Position numbers and translations under genes: made by a program. DNA of 64,000 nt from Asticcacaulis excentricus. Lineage in GTDB: Bacteria; Pseudomonadota; Alphaproteobacteria; Caulobacterales; Caulobacteraceae. This document shows, in pieces, positions 1 through 9,400 of the stretch (position 1 is the first letter of the stretch; every line of letters begins with the position of its first letter). The DNA lies in the NCBI RefSeq assembly GCF_003966695.1, contig NZ_AP018827.1, forward strand, positions 682,001-746,000. The letters are read 5' to 3'. Under the pieces are notes generated by a model. It searched no databases. It saw nothing but the letters and a program-made list of their open reading frames with translations, and was not told the DNA's origin.

Positions 1-1461
1 AAGGCCGCCTATCTGGGGGCCGAGGCCTTTGAGCGTGTCTGTGGTGAGGCGCGCGCCTATGTTGAACAGGGACGCGGCGTGTTGACCATCGAAACGCCGG
101 ATACGCATTTCGATGCCTTCATGAACCGCTGGCTGGCGCGGCAGGTCTATTATCACGGCGACACCAACCGCCTGACCACCGATCCTCAGACGCGCAACTA
201 TCTTCAGGACGCGCTGGGCATGGTGTTTGTGCGCCCGCAAAGCGCCAGAGAGTCACTGCTTTATGCCCTGTCAAAGCAAAACGCCGACGGCTCTATGCCC
301 GACGGCATCAAACTCTACGACGGAGCGCAGTTCAGCTTCATCAATCAGGTGCCGCATACGGACCATTGTGTGTGGCTGTTTATCCTGCTCGAGGCCTATC
401 TCGATGAGACCGATGACTATGCGGTGCTGGACGCCGAGCTTGACGGCCAAAGCGTGCGGGCGCGGCTGGAGGCGGCGCTGCGCTGGCTGCTCAAGACCCG
501 TGACCATCGCCGGCTGAGCTATATTGATCAGGGCGACTGGAACGACCCGATGAATATGGTCGGCTGGAAGGGCAAGGGGGTGTCCGGCTGGCTGACCCTC
601 GCCGTGGCCTATGCCCTGCGCCTGTGGGGGCGTCTGTCGGGAGAGACGCAGCCCTGGGCGGCCGAGGCCGAGGCGATGAACGCGGCCATGAACACGCATC
701 TGTGGGACGGCGACTGGTTCGGGCGGGGGATTACCGACGACGACGTGACCTTTGGCATCAAGCGCGATCCGGAGGGGCGGCTGTATCTTAATCCGCAGAG
801 CTTTGCCCTTCTGTCGGGCGCGGCTTCGGCGGTGCAGGCCGAGCGCATGGTGCAGGCCGTGGCGGCGGAACTTGAGACGCCCTATGGTGTCGAAATGCTG
901 GGCCCACCCTACACAAAGATGCGCGAAGATGTCGGGCGTCTGACGCAAAAATCGCCCGGCGTGGCGGAAAACGGCTCGGTCTATAACCACGCGGCGGCGT
1001 TTTATATCTATAGCCTGACGCAGGTGAAGAAAGGTGAAAAAGCCTTTGAACTGATGCGTAAAATGCTCGCCGGTGTCGATGAATCCGACTATGTGCAGCG
1101 CGGTCAGTTTCCGGTCTTCATCCCCAACTATTACCGCGGTGATTTCCATGCCCATCCGCGCACGGCGGGCCGGTCTTCGCAGTTGTTCAACACCGGCACC
1201 GTGGCCTGGGTCTATCGCAGTCTGATCGAGGGGCTGTTTGGTCTGAAAGGTACGCGCGAGGGCTTAAGCGTGCAGCCCTGTCTGCCGCCGCACTGGACCG
1301 AGGCCAAGGCGACGCGGTTGTTCCGTGGATCGACCTACCACGTCACCTATCGCCGGGGCGGCACTCCGGGCCTGACTCTCAATGGTCAGCCGATTGCGGG
1401 CAACGTGCTGCCACTGCCTGAACAGCCGGGGGTATTTGAGGTCGAGGTCGGTCTTCCGTAA
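1..1461 (+). CDS. GH94-type glycoside phosphorylase / cyclic beta-glucan processing protein, 3' part only
   Basis: The reading frame is open from base 1, so the N-terminal part lies left of the window; a GTG at 79 is internal. The visible 486 residues are the C-terminal (alpha/alpha)6-barrel and tail of the GH94 (former GT36) family, which includes cellobiose, chitobiose and beta-1,2-glucan phosphorylases and the processing domain of cyclic glucan synthases. The key motif GDWNDPMNMVG, about residues 178-188 of the visible part, carries the Asp expected to be the general acid. Further family-like stretches are NGSVYNHAAAFYIY and RTAGRSSQLFNTGT. GH94 enzymes split beta-glucosidic bonds with phosphate to yield a sugar-1-phosphate, usually in the cytoplasm. 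It ends 3 bp from the convergent GH127 gene. The substrate cannot be told from this part. Confidence 0.8.
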   Translation, partial: KAAYLGAEAFERVCGEARAYVEQGRGVLTIETPDTHFDAFMNRWLARQVYYHGDTNRLTTDPQTRNYLQDALGMVFVRPQSARESLLYALSKQNADGSMPDGIKLYDGAQFSFINQVPHTDHCVWLFILLEAYLDETDDYAVLDAELDGQSVRARLEAALRWLLKTRDHRRLSYIDQGDWNDPMNMVGWKGKGVSGWLTLAVAYALRLWGRLSGETQPWAAEAEAMNAAMNTHLWDGDWFGRGITDDDVTFGIKRDPEGRLYLNPQSFALLSGAASAVQAERMVQAVAAELETPYGVEMLGPPYTKMREDVGRLTQKSPGVAENGSVYNHAAAFYIYSLTQVKKGEKAFELMRKMLAGVDESDYVQRGQFPVFIPNYYRGDFHAHPRTAGRSSQLFNTGTVAWVYRSLIEGLFGLKGTREGLSVQPCLPPHWTEAKATRLFRGSTYHVTYRRGGTPGLTLNGQPIAGNVLPLPEQPGVFEVEVGLP

Positions 1462-1464
1462 GCC

Positions 1465-3780
1465 TTACACCTTCGCGGCGCGCAAAATCCGCGCCTCATA
1501 GACATAAGCCCACTGATCGCGGTCAGCCTCGAAGCGCACCCGCACCTTGCTCTTGCCCGCCGTCAACGCCGGGGGCAGGAGGTAGGTGAGGATATTGCGC
1601 GCCACCGTCGCTTCGCCGGGCAGAGTCTCGGTCGCGAGCACCTGCCCTTCGACCAGCAGACGGAAGGATTTGTTGCGGTCGCGCCCGGCATAGGCGACCT
1701 GTAGCACCAGCGGCCCGTCGGTGATTTTCAGATCAAAAGCCAGATAGCCCTTTTGAATCAACCGCCCGCGTTCAGCGATATGGGTGATGGTTGCCGTATT
1801 GGGCGTGCCGTCAAAGGCGTGGTCGGTTTCCGGCTGCTGCTCACCCAGCCGAATGAAATCCACTGTTCGGGCGGCCATATCGGCGCGGTCCTTCGCCGCC
1901 TGACGCCATACGGCCTCTTCGCCAACCCATTCCGCGCTGCCGAAACGGCGGAAATAGACGGCGGTGCGGTTGCGGTGTTGCAGGAAGAAGGGGGTAAGGC
2001 TGAGGTCGCCCGGCTTGCCCCGCGTCCCCAGTCGATACTGATGCAAGCCCCCGGCGGCGACCAGTTGGGGCGCCGCCTCATCGGACACCAGCGCCGGATC
2101 GACGCCTTCCCACGGCTGATCCGACGGGCCAAGATCACCGGCCAGCACCAGCGGCCCGCTGAGGAAGGCGATCAGTTTGGCATCGTCCGGCATGGCTTCG
2201 ACGCGCAAAGGCATGGGCAGGCGCAACTCAACACGGTCGCCGCTTTTCAGCCCCGTAAGCCGCAGATAACCGCCCTGACGTACCCCCGCCGCCTTGCCGT
2301 TTACCCTCAGCACAGGGGCGTCGCACCAACCGGGTACGCGCAAATCGAGCGATTTGGGGGCCTTGCGCACCGTAATCACCATCTGATCGGACAGGGGGAA
2401 GGCAGTGTCCATCTCAAGCTGCGCTTCGGGCGCGTTGAGGGTCGAGGCGTAATAGAGGTTCACCGCCACGTCATCGCCGCGCTTCCAGTATATGCTTTCA
2501 CCATGCTTGGAATGGCTTTCCATGCCCGACCCGACGCAGCACCAGAAGTCGTTGGTCGGGTCCGAATGCACGCGCCCAAGCCCCGAAGCCAGTCCGGTGA
2601 AATAGGTGAACATGCCCGTTTGCGGGTCTTGCTGGCTCATGATGTGGTTGAGGTGGGCCCGCTCATAGAAGTCAAACAGGGCCGCATCGCCGCTCCAGCC
2701 ATAAAGATGCCGCGTCAGGCGCAGCATATTGTAGCTGTTGCAGGCCTCGCAGGTCTGCTGATCGAGACGGTTGGCCAGTTGCCGCGGCGCACCAAAATGT
2801 TCGTGGTCGGAATTGCCGCCGATGACGTAGGAGTGGTCGCGCGTCACGGTCTGCCAGAAAAAGCGCGCGATGCGCGCATCTTCGGCGTTTTGCGTCAGTT
2901 CATAAAGGCGGGCGGAGCCGACGATCTTAGGGATCTGCGTATTGGCGTGCTTTCCGGCCAGTTCGTCGCGCCCGGCGGCCAGCGGATCGACAATGGCGCG
3001 GTGACGCAGACGCTGCGACAGGGTGAGCCAGCGCGGATTCTGCGTTCGCGCATAGAGTTCGGCATAGGACTCGGTCAGGCCGCCATGTTCGGCGCGCAGG
3101 ATTTCCTGGATCTGCGCGTCGCTCAGGCCTTCGAGAATGGTCCCCAGATAGTCGCCCAGCCCCGTGGCGACGCTCAGGCCATCGGTCAATCCGGCGTGCT
3201 GATGCGCGTCGAGCGTCCCGGCAAACACCTTGTGATAGGTGTAAAGCGGCACCCAGCCGCCGTTCAGATCAAATCCGGAGGTGCGGATGTCGCCTTTACG
3301 CAGTTCCTCATAGATGATCTTGCCGTCCACTTCCTGACCGTTGCGACCCACGGTCGTGCCGCCCGCATAGCCGTCGCCGTGTTTGGCCTGAATGGTCTTC
3401 AGTTCGCTCAGCACATAGGCGGCGAGGTCACGAAATTCGGGTTTGCCCGTCTGCGCGTACATCAGCGATACGGCGGACAGGTAGTGGCCGAGGCTATGGC
3501 CCGCAATGCCGCGCGCTTCCCAGCCGCCATAGACCTGGCCCCTGGGTTCCATCCCGGCGCCTTTGCGGAAATTGTGCAGAAAGCGGTCAGGTGACAGCGA
3601 CAGAAGATAGCGCTGGTTGGCCTCGATGGAGGTCAGGAAGATCGACGGCTTAAGCCGCACCTGCGACAGCGGGAAGGGGGTCGCGGGTATAGCCTCAGGC
3701 GTCACGGCCCCGGCGGCGGTCGCGCCCACAGCCATCCCCAGTCCTGCGGCCGTTATGCCGCGTCGCGTCCATCCCTGCAT
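1465..3780 (-). CDS. GH127 (DUF1680) beta-L-arabinofuranosidase, Tat-exported
   Basis: This is a 771-residue GH127 family protein. The N-terminus has a twin-arginine signal (TRRGITAAGLGMAVGA), so it is probably exported folded to the periplasm. The core starts near residue 35 with PLSQVRLKPSIF. The zinc/nucleophile site known from HypBA1 is recognisable: QTCEACNSYN (E345, C347) and FWCCVGSG (C414, C415, one of them the nucleophile); E327 in SDHEHFG is the likely acid/base. The C-terminal about 150 residues form beta-rich domains seen in long members of the family. GH127 enzymes remove beta-L-arabinofuranose from plant glycans. A paralogue lies at 38486-40864. It diverges from the PL10 lyase gene, with a shared 161 bp control region. 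Confidence 0.9.
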   Translation of the reverse strand: MQGWTRRGITAAGLGMAVGATAAGAVTPEAIPATPFPLSQVRLKPSIFLTSIEANQRYLLSLSPDRFLHNFRKGAGMEPRGQVYGGWEARGIAGHSLGHYLSAVSLMYAQTGKPEFRDLAAYVLSELKTIQAKHGDGYAGGTTVGRNGQEVDGKIIYEELRKGDIRTSGFDLNGGWVPLYTYHKVFAGTLDAHQHAGLTDGLSVATGLGDYLGTILEGLSDAQIQEILRAEHGGLTESYAELYARTQNPRWLTLSQRLRHRAIVDPLAAGRDELAGKHANTQIPKIVGSARLYELTQNAEDARIARFFWQTVTRDHSYVIGGNSDHEHFGAPRQLANRLDQQTCEACNSYNMLRLTRHLYGWSGDAALFDFYERAHLNHIMSQQDPQTGMFTYFTGLASGLGRVHSDPTNDFWCCVGSGMESHSKHGESIYWKRGDDVAVNLYYASTLNAPEAQLEMDTAFPLSDQMVITVRKAPKSLDLRVPGWCDAPVLRVNGKAAGVRQGGYLRLTGLKSGDRVELRLPMPLRVEAMPDDAKLIAFLSGPLVLAGDLGPSDQPWEGVDPALVSDEAAPQLVAAGGLHQYRLGTRGKPGDLSLTPFFLQHRNRTAVYFRRFGSAEWVGEEAVWRQAAKDRADMAARTVDFIRLGEQQPETDHAFDGTPNTATITHIAERGRLIQKGYLAFDLKITDGPLVLQVAYAGRDRNKSFRLLVEGQVLATETLPGEATVARNILTYLLPPALTAGKSKVRVRFEADRDQWAYVYEARILRAAKV

Positions 3781-3804
3781 GACTCACTCCTGTTGTGTTT
3801 TCTT

Positions 3805-3816
3805 GGACTATAGTCC
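3805..3816. promoter_or_regulatory. Perfect 12-bp palindrome, candidate operator
   Basis: GGACTATAGTCC is a perfect palindrome 25 bp upstream of the GH127 start, in the divergent gap shared with the PL10 lyase. A similar core (GTCTATAGAC) appears in the ribokinase gap at 12327-12336. GntR-type regulators bind short palindromes of this kind, but the factor is unknown. Confidence 0.35.
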
Positions 3817-3941
3817 GTCATTTGTCTGAGTAAAATCAAGCTTGCACAGAGCGACGGATTCCGGCTTGCCACACGTTTGACACCGGTATCATATAGGCCC
3901 AACCAGAACAGACATAATTCTAATATCTCCGGGGAAATGCC

Positions 3942-5237
3942 ATGCACCGCCGTACCTTGCTCACCAGCCTTGTCACCTTGCCTTTTGCCGCGCCTCTTCT
4001 GGCGCAGGCGGCGCAGATTGGCGTCAATACGCCGTTTCCACCGCTCAACCCTGAGCGCATCAAGGCCATCGCGCCCGCGGCGGAGCAGGCGGCGTGGCTT
4101 GACTATCTGACGCGATCGCAGGCGCAACTGGCCGCCGATCAGGCCGCTTTGATGGCCGAGCGCAAGGGGCTGAGCATAATCCCGGCGGACCCCAAAACCG
4201 GCGACGGTGAAAAGACCATGCCGCTCGATAAACCTGTTGAATGGTATGCCTCGGCAGAAGGCCGCAAGGTCGCCGACAATATCGTCAGTTTCCAGACGCC
4301 CGCCGGCGGCTGGGGCAAGAACCAGCCGCACGACAGCGAGCCGCGCGCGAAGGGGCAGCATTTTGTCGCCGGGAATAGCCTTCAAACCAAGCCTGCCGGT
4401 GATTTCGACGCGCCGACCGTTCCGGGCTGGAGCTATGTCGGGACCATCGACAACGGGGCCACGATAAGCGAGACGCGGTTTCTGGCGCTGGCCTTTAACG
4501 CCACACAGGACATGCGCTATCGTGACGCCGCGATCCGTGGTCTGACCTATCTTCTCAATGCGCAGTTCCCGAATGGCGGCTGGCCGCAGGTGTGGCCGCT
4601 GATGGGGGGCTATCACGATGCCATGACGCTGAATGATAACGCCATGATCTCGGTATCGCGTCTGGTGGGCGATGCCGGACGTGGCGAGACGGGCTTTGGC
4701 TTCCTGCCGGCCGACCTGCGCACGCGCCTGCTGGCGGCGGAACAACGTGCCTTGGCCGTCTTCCTCAAATCGCAGGTGGTGATCGACGGTAAACTGACCA
4801 TGTGGGCGCAGCAATACGATGCCCTGACCCTGACGCCCTCATCGGCGCGCAATTACGAGATGCCATCGTTGAGTTCGTCGGAAAGCGGATCACTGCTGGT
4901 CTATCTGATGAAGCAGCCCAACCCGTCGGCTGAGATGAAGGCGGCGATTGTGGCCGGGGTCGCGACACTGGAGGCCACAAAGATCGAAGGCAAGGCCTTT
5001 GAGAAGACGCCGGATGGCAAGGACCGTCTGCTGGTCGATAAGCCGGGCGCCGGACCGATCTGGGCGCGCTATTACGATCTCAAAACGATGAAGCCCATCT
5101 TCGGTAACCGTACCAAGACCCTGCACGATACGATTAATGATGTGGAGCCGGAACGCCGCCGCGGCTATTCGTGGTTTGGCAGCGGCCCGCAAAGCGCGCT
5201 CAAGGCCTATGTCACCTGGAAGGCGAAACATGGCTGA
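3942..5237 (+). CDS. pelA: PL10 pectate lyase, exported
   Basis: A 431-residue protein with an N-terminal export signal (MHRRTLLTSLVTLPFAAPLLAQA), probably Tat or Sec. The body matches the PL10 pectate lyase family, which cleaves polygalacturonate by beta-elimination: SFQTPAGGWGKNQ (about 116-128), GTIDNGATISETRFLA, the repeat-like NGGWPQVWP (211-219), and the C-terminal DVEPERRRGYSWFG. Length is usual for single-domain PL10. A GGGGAAA stretch lies just ahead of the ATG. It is transcribed away from the GH127 gene at 1465-3780, so pectin backbone cleavage and arabinose removal share a regulatory region. The symbol pelA is by family resemblance only. Confidence 0.9.
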   Translation: MHRRTLLTSLVTLPFAAPLLAQAAQIGVNTPFPPLNPERIKAIAPAAEQAAWLDYLTRSQAQLAADQAALMAERKGLSIIPADPKTGDGEKTMPLDKPVEWYASAEGRKVADNIVSFQTPAGGWGKNQPHDSEPRAKGQHFVAGNSLQTKPAGDFDAPTVPGWSYVGTIDNGATISETRFLALAFNATQDMRYRDAAIRGLTYLLNAQFPNGGWPQVWPLMGGYHDAMTLNDNAMISVSRLVGDAGRGETGFGFLPADLRTRLLAAEQRALAVFLKSQVVIDGKLTMWAQQYDALTLTPSSARNYEMPSLSSSESGSLLVYLMKQPNPSAEMKAAIVAGVATLEATKIEGKAFEKTPDGKDRLLVDKPGAGPIWARYYDLKTMKPIFGNRTKTLHDTINDVEPERRRGYSWFGSGPQSALKAYVTWKAKHG

Positions 5238-5295
5238 GTCGCTCCGAATGGAATACTTATCAGGGGCGTGATCACTTTGGGCGGACTGGCTTTCA

Positions 5296-5790
5296 ATGGT
5301 CAGTCTGCACCCTGAAAAACGCTTTGAAGTCATCCGCATGGCCAAACCCTACCCGGCCTCTCCGTTGAACCTGTCGCCACTGACGCAGACAGGTGAGGGG
5401 CCGATCCGCATTCTTGTGGTGGAAGATAATCCCGCCAACGCGCTGGTGGCCAGCCTGTTCCTTGAACAGATGGGCTATGCCCACGACCGCGCCGAAAATG
5501 GCCGCGAAGCGATTGAGGCTTATCAGGCCGGGCGTTACGGCCTGATCCTGATGGACCTTCAGATGCCGGAGATGGATGGCTACGAGGCGACCCGCCGCAT
5601 CCGGGCGCTGGAGCGCGAAACCGGGCGCGCGGCCGTGCCCATTGTGGCCCTGACCGCGCACGCCCTCAGTGGCGACCGCGAGGCCTGTTTGCTGGCCGGG
5701 ATGGATGCGTACCTCTCCAAGCCTTTCAGGCCGGATGAGTTGCAGGCGTGTCTGGAGCGCCTGACCGCCGCAAGGCCACCCGTCGCATAA
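5296..5790 (+). CDS. Single-domain response regulator (receiver only)
   Basis: A 164-residue CheY-like receiver with no output domain. Key residues are E43/D44 (VVEDN), the phospho-acceptor D87 in LMDLQMPEMDG, a Thr in VALTAHAL and the Lys in LSKPF. The DLQMPEMDGYEATRRIR and VALTAHA signatures resemble receivers of hybrid histidine kinases, so it may get phosphate through a phosphorelay. The first 37 residues are an extension before the fold; a second ATG at 5338 would trim 14 of them, and neither start has a strong ribosome site. It lies 58 bp after the PL10 gene. No partner kinase is in the window. Confidence 0.85.
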   Translation: MVSLHPEKRFEVIRMAKPYPASPLNLSPLTQTGEGPIRILVVEDNPANALVASLFLEQMGYAHDRAENGREAIEAYQAGRYGLILMDLQMPEMDGYEATRRIRALERETGRAAVPIVALTAHALSGDREACLLAGMDAYLSKPFRPDELQACLERLTAARPPVA

Positions 5791-5881
5791 GGCCTCTCAA
5801 CCCATCGGGCGACACGCCGTCCCGCGCCATCAATAACTGCACGATGGGTTCGGACAACAGGTCTTCGAGACGCGGGTTCAT
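5726..5881 (-). CDS. Small 51-residue protein, possibly iron regulated
   Basis: The ATG at 5881 is preceded by a good ribosome site (GGGAG, 8 nt before it), which supports a start here rather than further upstream. The product begins MNPRLEDLLSEPIVQLLMARDGV and is helical and basic at its C-terminus (GLMRRVALRRSG). I do not recognise a family. Its tail overlaps the end of the receiver gene on the other strand by 65 bp. The start lies 28 bp from the Fur-like palindrome at 5909-5950, which also faces the gene at 5981, so the two small genes probably form an iron-responsive divergent pair. That is an inference from position only. Confidence 0.5.
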   Translation of the reverse strand: MNPRLEDLLSEPIVQLLMARDGVSPDGLRGLMRRVALRRSGAPDTPATHPA

Positions 5882-5908
5882 CGGTCTTACTCCCATAGAG
5901 ATTTCAAT

Positions 5909-5950
5909 TTGCGACTCGTTCTCAATAATGCTAATGAGAATTATTCGCAA
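5909..5950. promoter_or_regulatory. Fur-like box, large symmetric palindrome
   Basis: The sequence has TTGCGA at 5909, TTCTCA at 5919, TGAGAA at 5935 and TCGCAA at 5945, all symmetric about 5929.5. The part at 5935-5949 (TGAGAATTATTCGCA) is close to the 7-1-7 Fur consensus TGATAATnATTATCA. It sits between two divergent small genes, which suggests both are repressed by Fur when iron is plentiful. Confidence 0.65.
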
Positions 5951-5980
5951 TTGTTAATCCGTACAGGAGGCGGTTTTCTC

Positions 5981-6475
5981 ATGGCACAGGTGGCTTCAGA
6001 CAGGGGGCGTGATCTTCGTCAGTTGCGCTATGCCGAGCACTTTCTGACCTGGGCGTTGCGCACCTCGGTGGCCTGCTCGCCTCAGTGTCGTCTGTTGCAG
6101 CGTGAGTTCGCGCACGCCTTTGGTCCGGAGCCGTCCGAAGGGCTGAAAGCCTTTCACAGCTGGCTTTTAGCCTTGGCTAAAGGTCGGCGGCGGCTGGAGA
6201 TCGGGCGTCCGGGCCTGATCGCCCTGACCCGTGACGAGGAGATGCTTCTGAGCCTGCTCACCCACGCTCAGACGCAAGAGGTGGACCGCTTTACCGCTCA
6301 GGCGCGGTTTGTACTGGGAGCGGAACCCTCAGTCGACCTTTATGCGGCGGCCCGCCATCTGATGGAGCTGATGGCGCAACGCGGCCACGGCCTGCCGGTC
6401 AGCGCGGCCGTCGGACGTGACCTGCCAACAGTCCTGCCCTGCGTCGGACAGCCGCCGCAACTGAGGGCGATTTAA
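5981..6475 (+). CDS. Hypothetical 164-residue protein downstream of Fur-like box
   Basis: An excellent ribosome site (AGGAGG, 10 nt before the ATG) fixes the start at 5981. The protein begins MAQVASDRGRDL and is mostly helical, with a CSPQCRLLQREF segment near residues 32-43 whose Cys-x3-Cys pair could bind metal or form a disulfide. There is no signal peptide or membrane span. I do not recognise the family with certainty. The palindromic Fur-like box lies 31 bp upstream, so a role in iron starvation is a reasonable guess. The stop overlaps that of the convergent glycosyltransferase gene. Confidence 0.75.
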   Translation: MAQVASDRGRDLRQLRYAEHFLTWALRTSVACSPQCRLLQREFAHAFGPEPSEGLKAFHSWLLALAKGRRRLEIGRPGLIALTRDEEMLLSLLTHAQTQEVDRFTAQARFVLGAEPSVDLYAAARHLMELMAQRGHGLPVSAAVGRDLPTVLPCVGQPPQLRAI

Positions 6476-9400
6476 GGCTGCGGGGTTGACGCCGGGGCGA
6501 CGCGCCCGCTGCGCTCCAGCTTGCCCCAACCGACCGCCAGCCCGCGCCCGGCCGAGGCCAGCGCCTTCAGCACCACATAGTACATGATCTGACGATAGAC
6601 GAAGCGTTGCGACAGTAGCCAGAAGACGGGGTAGCGCTTTTCGCGCGGCTCCAGCATGTAGGCGATCCAGCCGCACAGGGCGTCGATGGCCGCAAACACC
6701 GTCCAGTAGATCAGCATACGCTCCAGCGTGCCATCGGTCTGGTTCAGTCCGTGCTGGCTGATCGTCCAGGCGGTGGCGGCAATATTGATCAGCAGGGCCA
6801 AATCAATCAGCGGGGAAATCACCGAAAAGCCTATCTGGAAAATCCACGCCTGCGGCAGGCCGATACGCGCCAGCCCCTTGGGCTTGCCCTCTTTGAGGAT
6901 GCGGCGGTGCTTCCACAGGCATTGCAGCGTGCCGAAGGCCCATCGGTAGCGTTGTTTGATCAGGGCGGCGAAGCTTTCGGGCGCTTCGGTCCACGCCACG
7001 GCGTCCTGATCATAGGCCACGGCCCAGCCGCGCCGCTGAATGGCAATGGTCAGATCCTGATCCTCAGCCAGCGTGTCGTGCGGATAGCCGCCGACCTCTT
7101 CGAGCGCCGAACGTCGCCACGCCCCGACCGCGCCGGGCACCACCATCATGGCGCCGAAGGTGGCCAGTGCGGAACGTTCCAGATTCTGCGCCGTCACATA
7201 CTCCACGCCCTGCCAGCGGGTGACGAAGTTAAAGCGGTTACCGACCTTGGCATTACCCGCCACCGCGCCGATCTCGGGCCGGATGAACCAGCGCACCAGT
7301 CGCGCAATGGTTTCCGGTTCGAACTGTGTATCGGCATCGAGTGCAATAATGATTTCGCCTTTGGCTCTGGCGATACCGTTGTTAACGGCGGTCGCCTTGC
7401 CGGCATTGGCCTGAGTGATCAGGGTGACGCGCGGTTCGTCTGCAAAGGCGCGCGTCACGATGGCGCTGGTCTCATCTTTTGAGCCGTCATCGACCACCAC
7501 CACCTCGATATCGACATCGACGCTGGTCAAAACGCGGCGCACCGAGGCCTCGATGACGCGGGCTTCGTTAAAGGCGGGGATGATGACGCTGACCTGCCGC
7601 GCATGGACAAAGTCGGCGATACGTCCGTCATCGGTTTCGGCTGGCGGGTCCATATGGCCGCTATAGTCGGCCCAGATGGCCATAACGCTGAGGATGATGG
7701 CGCGCAAAACCCCCAGCACAATGGCGGCGATAAACAGCCATTGCAGGCCAATCGCCCCCCAGGCCAGCAGCATGAACACGCCGACATCGAAGCGCACGGC
7801 GGCCAGATCACTGCCTGACAGGGCGGGCATGGCCTGCGCCGCCGGCAGGTCGGTCAGACCGCTCACGGTCGTGAACTGATAGCCTTGCGCCTTCAGGGTC
7901 CGGATGATGTGCGGCAGGGCGTCGATGGTCTGCTGACGATCACCGCCGGAATCGTGCATCAGCACGATCTGACCTGAGCGGCAGTTGTTGACGTCTTCTT
8001 TGCAGGCCTCGGACGCGGCACTGGCGGCCCCGTCAGCGACGCCTTTCAGGACATTGTCGATGATGGCCTGCACGCCCGGCTTTTGCCAGTCTTCGGAATC
8101 AACGTGCAAACCGACGCTGGTATAGCCCATCTGCTGCCCCAGCAGGGCGGGGGCCAGCTCGTTTTCGGTCGTGGGTTCCGCATCCCCGAAATAGGGGGCG
8201 CGCAGCCAGCGCAGGGAACGCCCCGTATAGGCTTCGACCACGCGCTGCGTCGAGTTCAGCTCTACCTTCGCCCATTCGGCGGGGATATTGGCCATGTTGG
8301 GGTGGGTATAGGTGTGGTTGCCCAACTCATTCCCCTCAGCCAGCATGGTCTTCAGAAGGAAGGGGTGACCCAGCGCCTTTTCCCCAATCACGAAGAAGGT
8401 CGCCGGGACGTGTTCGGCCTTCAGGATTTGCAGCACCTTGGGCGTCCACTTCGGATCGGGACCATCGTCGAAGGTGAGGGCGATATAACCGGGTTTGAAA
8501 CCGGTACGGCGCACCACATAAGGGGTGGGCAGGGTCTGATAGACCTGATTTTGCGCCATGCGCTGGGCGTCAAACTGGACTGTGCGGTGCCCGAAGGTTG
8601 GCGTGGCGCTGATGCGCAGGATTTCACCCGCGCCTTCGACATCGACATTGCCCGCCGGTTTCAGCGTCGTCAGATCAGGCGTGGTCTGGCCCTGAAAATG
8701 CGCAAAATCCTGCCAGATGCCGGGGTCTTCGGAGCCCAGACGCCACAGCGCCACGCCATAGGCATCGGTGGCGTGAACGGCCAGCAGTTGATTCCACGCG
8801 CTGACGGCATCGAGCATCCACACTTCGTGATTGACGCCGTTTTCCTGATAGGCAAAGCCGCTGTTGCCGGTCGCGCGGTCGAAGGCGACGGGGGCTTCGG
8901 AATCGTGGGCGATCAGCCAGGCATCCCCCACCGTCAGGACTGTGGTGCCGAATTTTGACCAGTCATAGGCGTAGTTGCCGATACAGACGATGGCCTTATC
9001 CGCCGGGACGGCCTTCATGGCCGCCGCCAGACGCCCCTCGAACCAGTCCTGCGCGGCGATCGGGCCCGCCTTATCGACCATAGAATGCTGATCATAGACC
9101 ATCAGGAACAGCTTGTCGGTCACCTGCGCAAAGGCCGACAGGTTCCAGTCGGGGTCATCGACAGGCACGGTGGCGGTGACGGAATATCCCCTGGCCCCCA
9201 GACGCGCGCGCGCCTCTTTCAGGAAGGCGAGATAGGGTTTGAGGGCGGCGGGTTCCAGATTTTCAAAGTCGAAAACAACACCGCTTGATTTTTCCTGTCT
9301 CAGCGTGTCTTCGATCTGCGCCAGCAGTTGCGTCCGGGCGGCGACATTGGTCAGCAGGCGATGCGTGTTTTCGCGTTCAAAGCCCTTGAGCGAGGTGTTC

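Noticed and set aside
1753-3594. Open frame of 613 codons opposite the first GH127 gene
   Set aside because: It is the antisense of a well-supported enzyme with all catalytic motifs; high GC gives long antisense frames, and the product has no recognisable domain.
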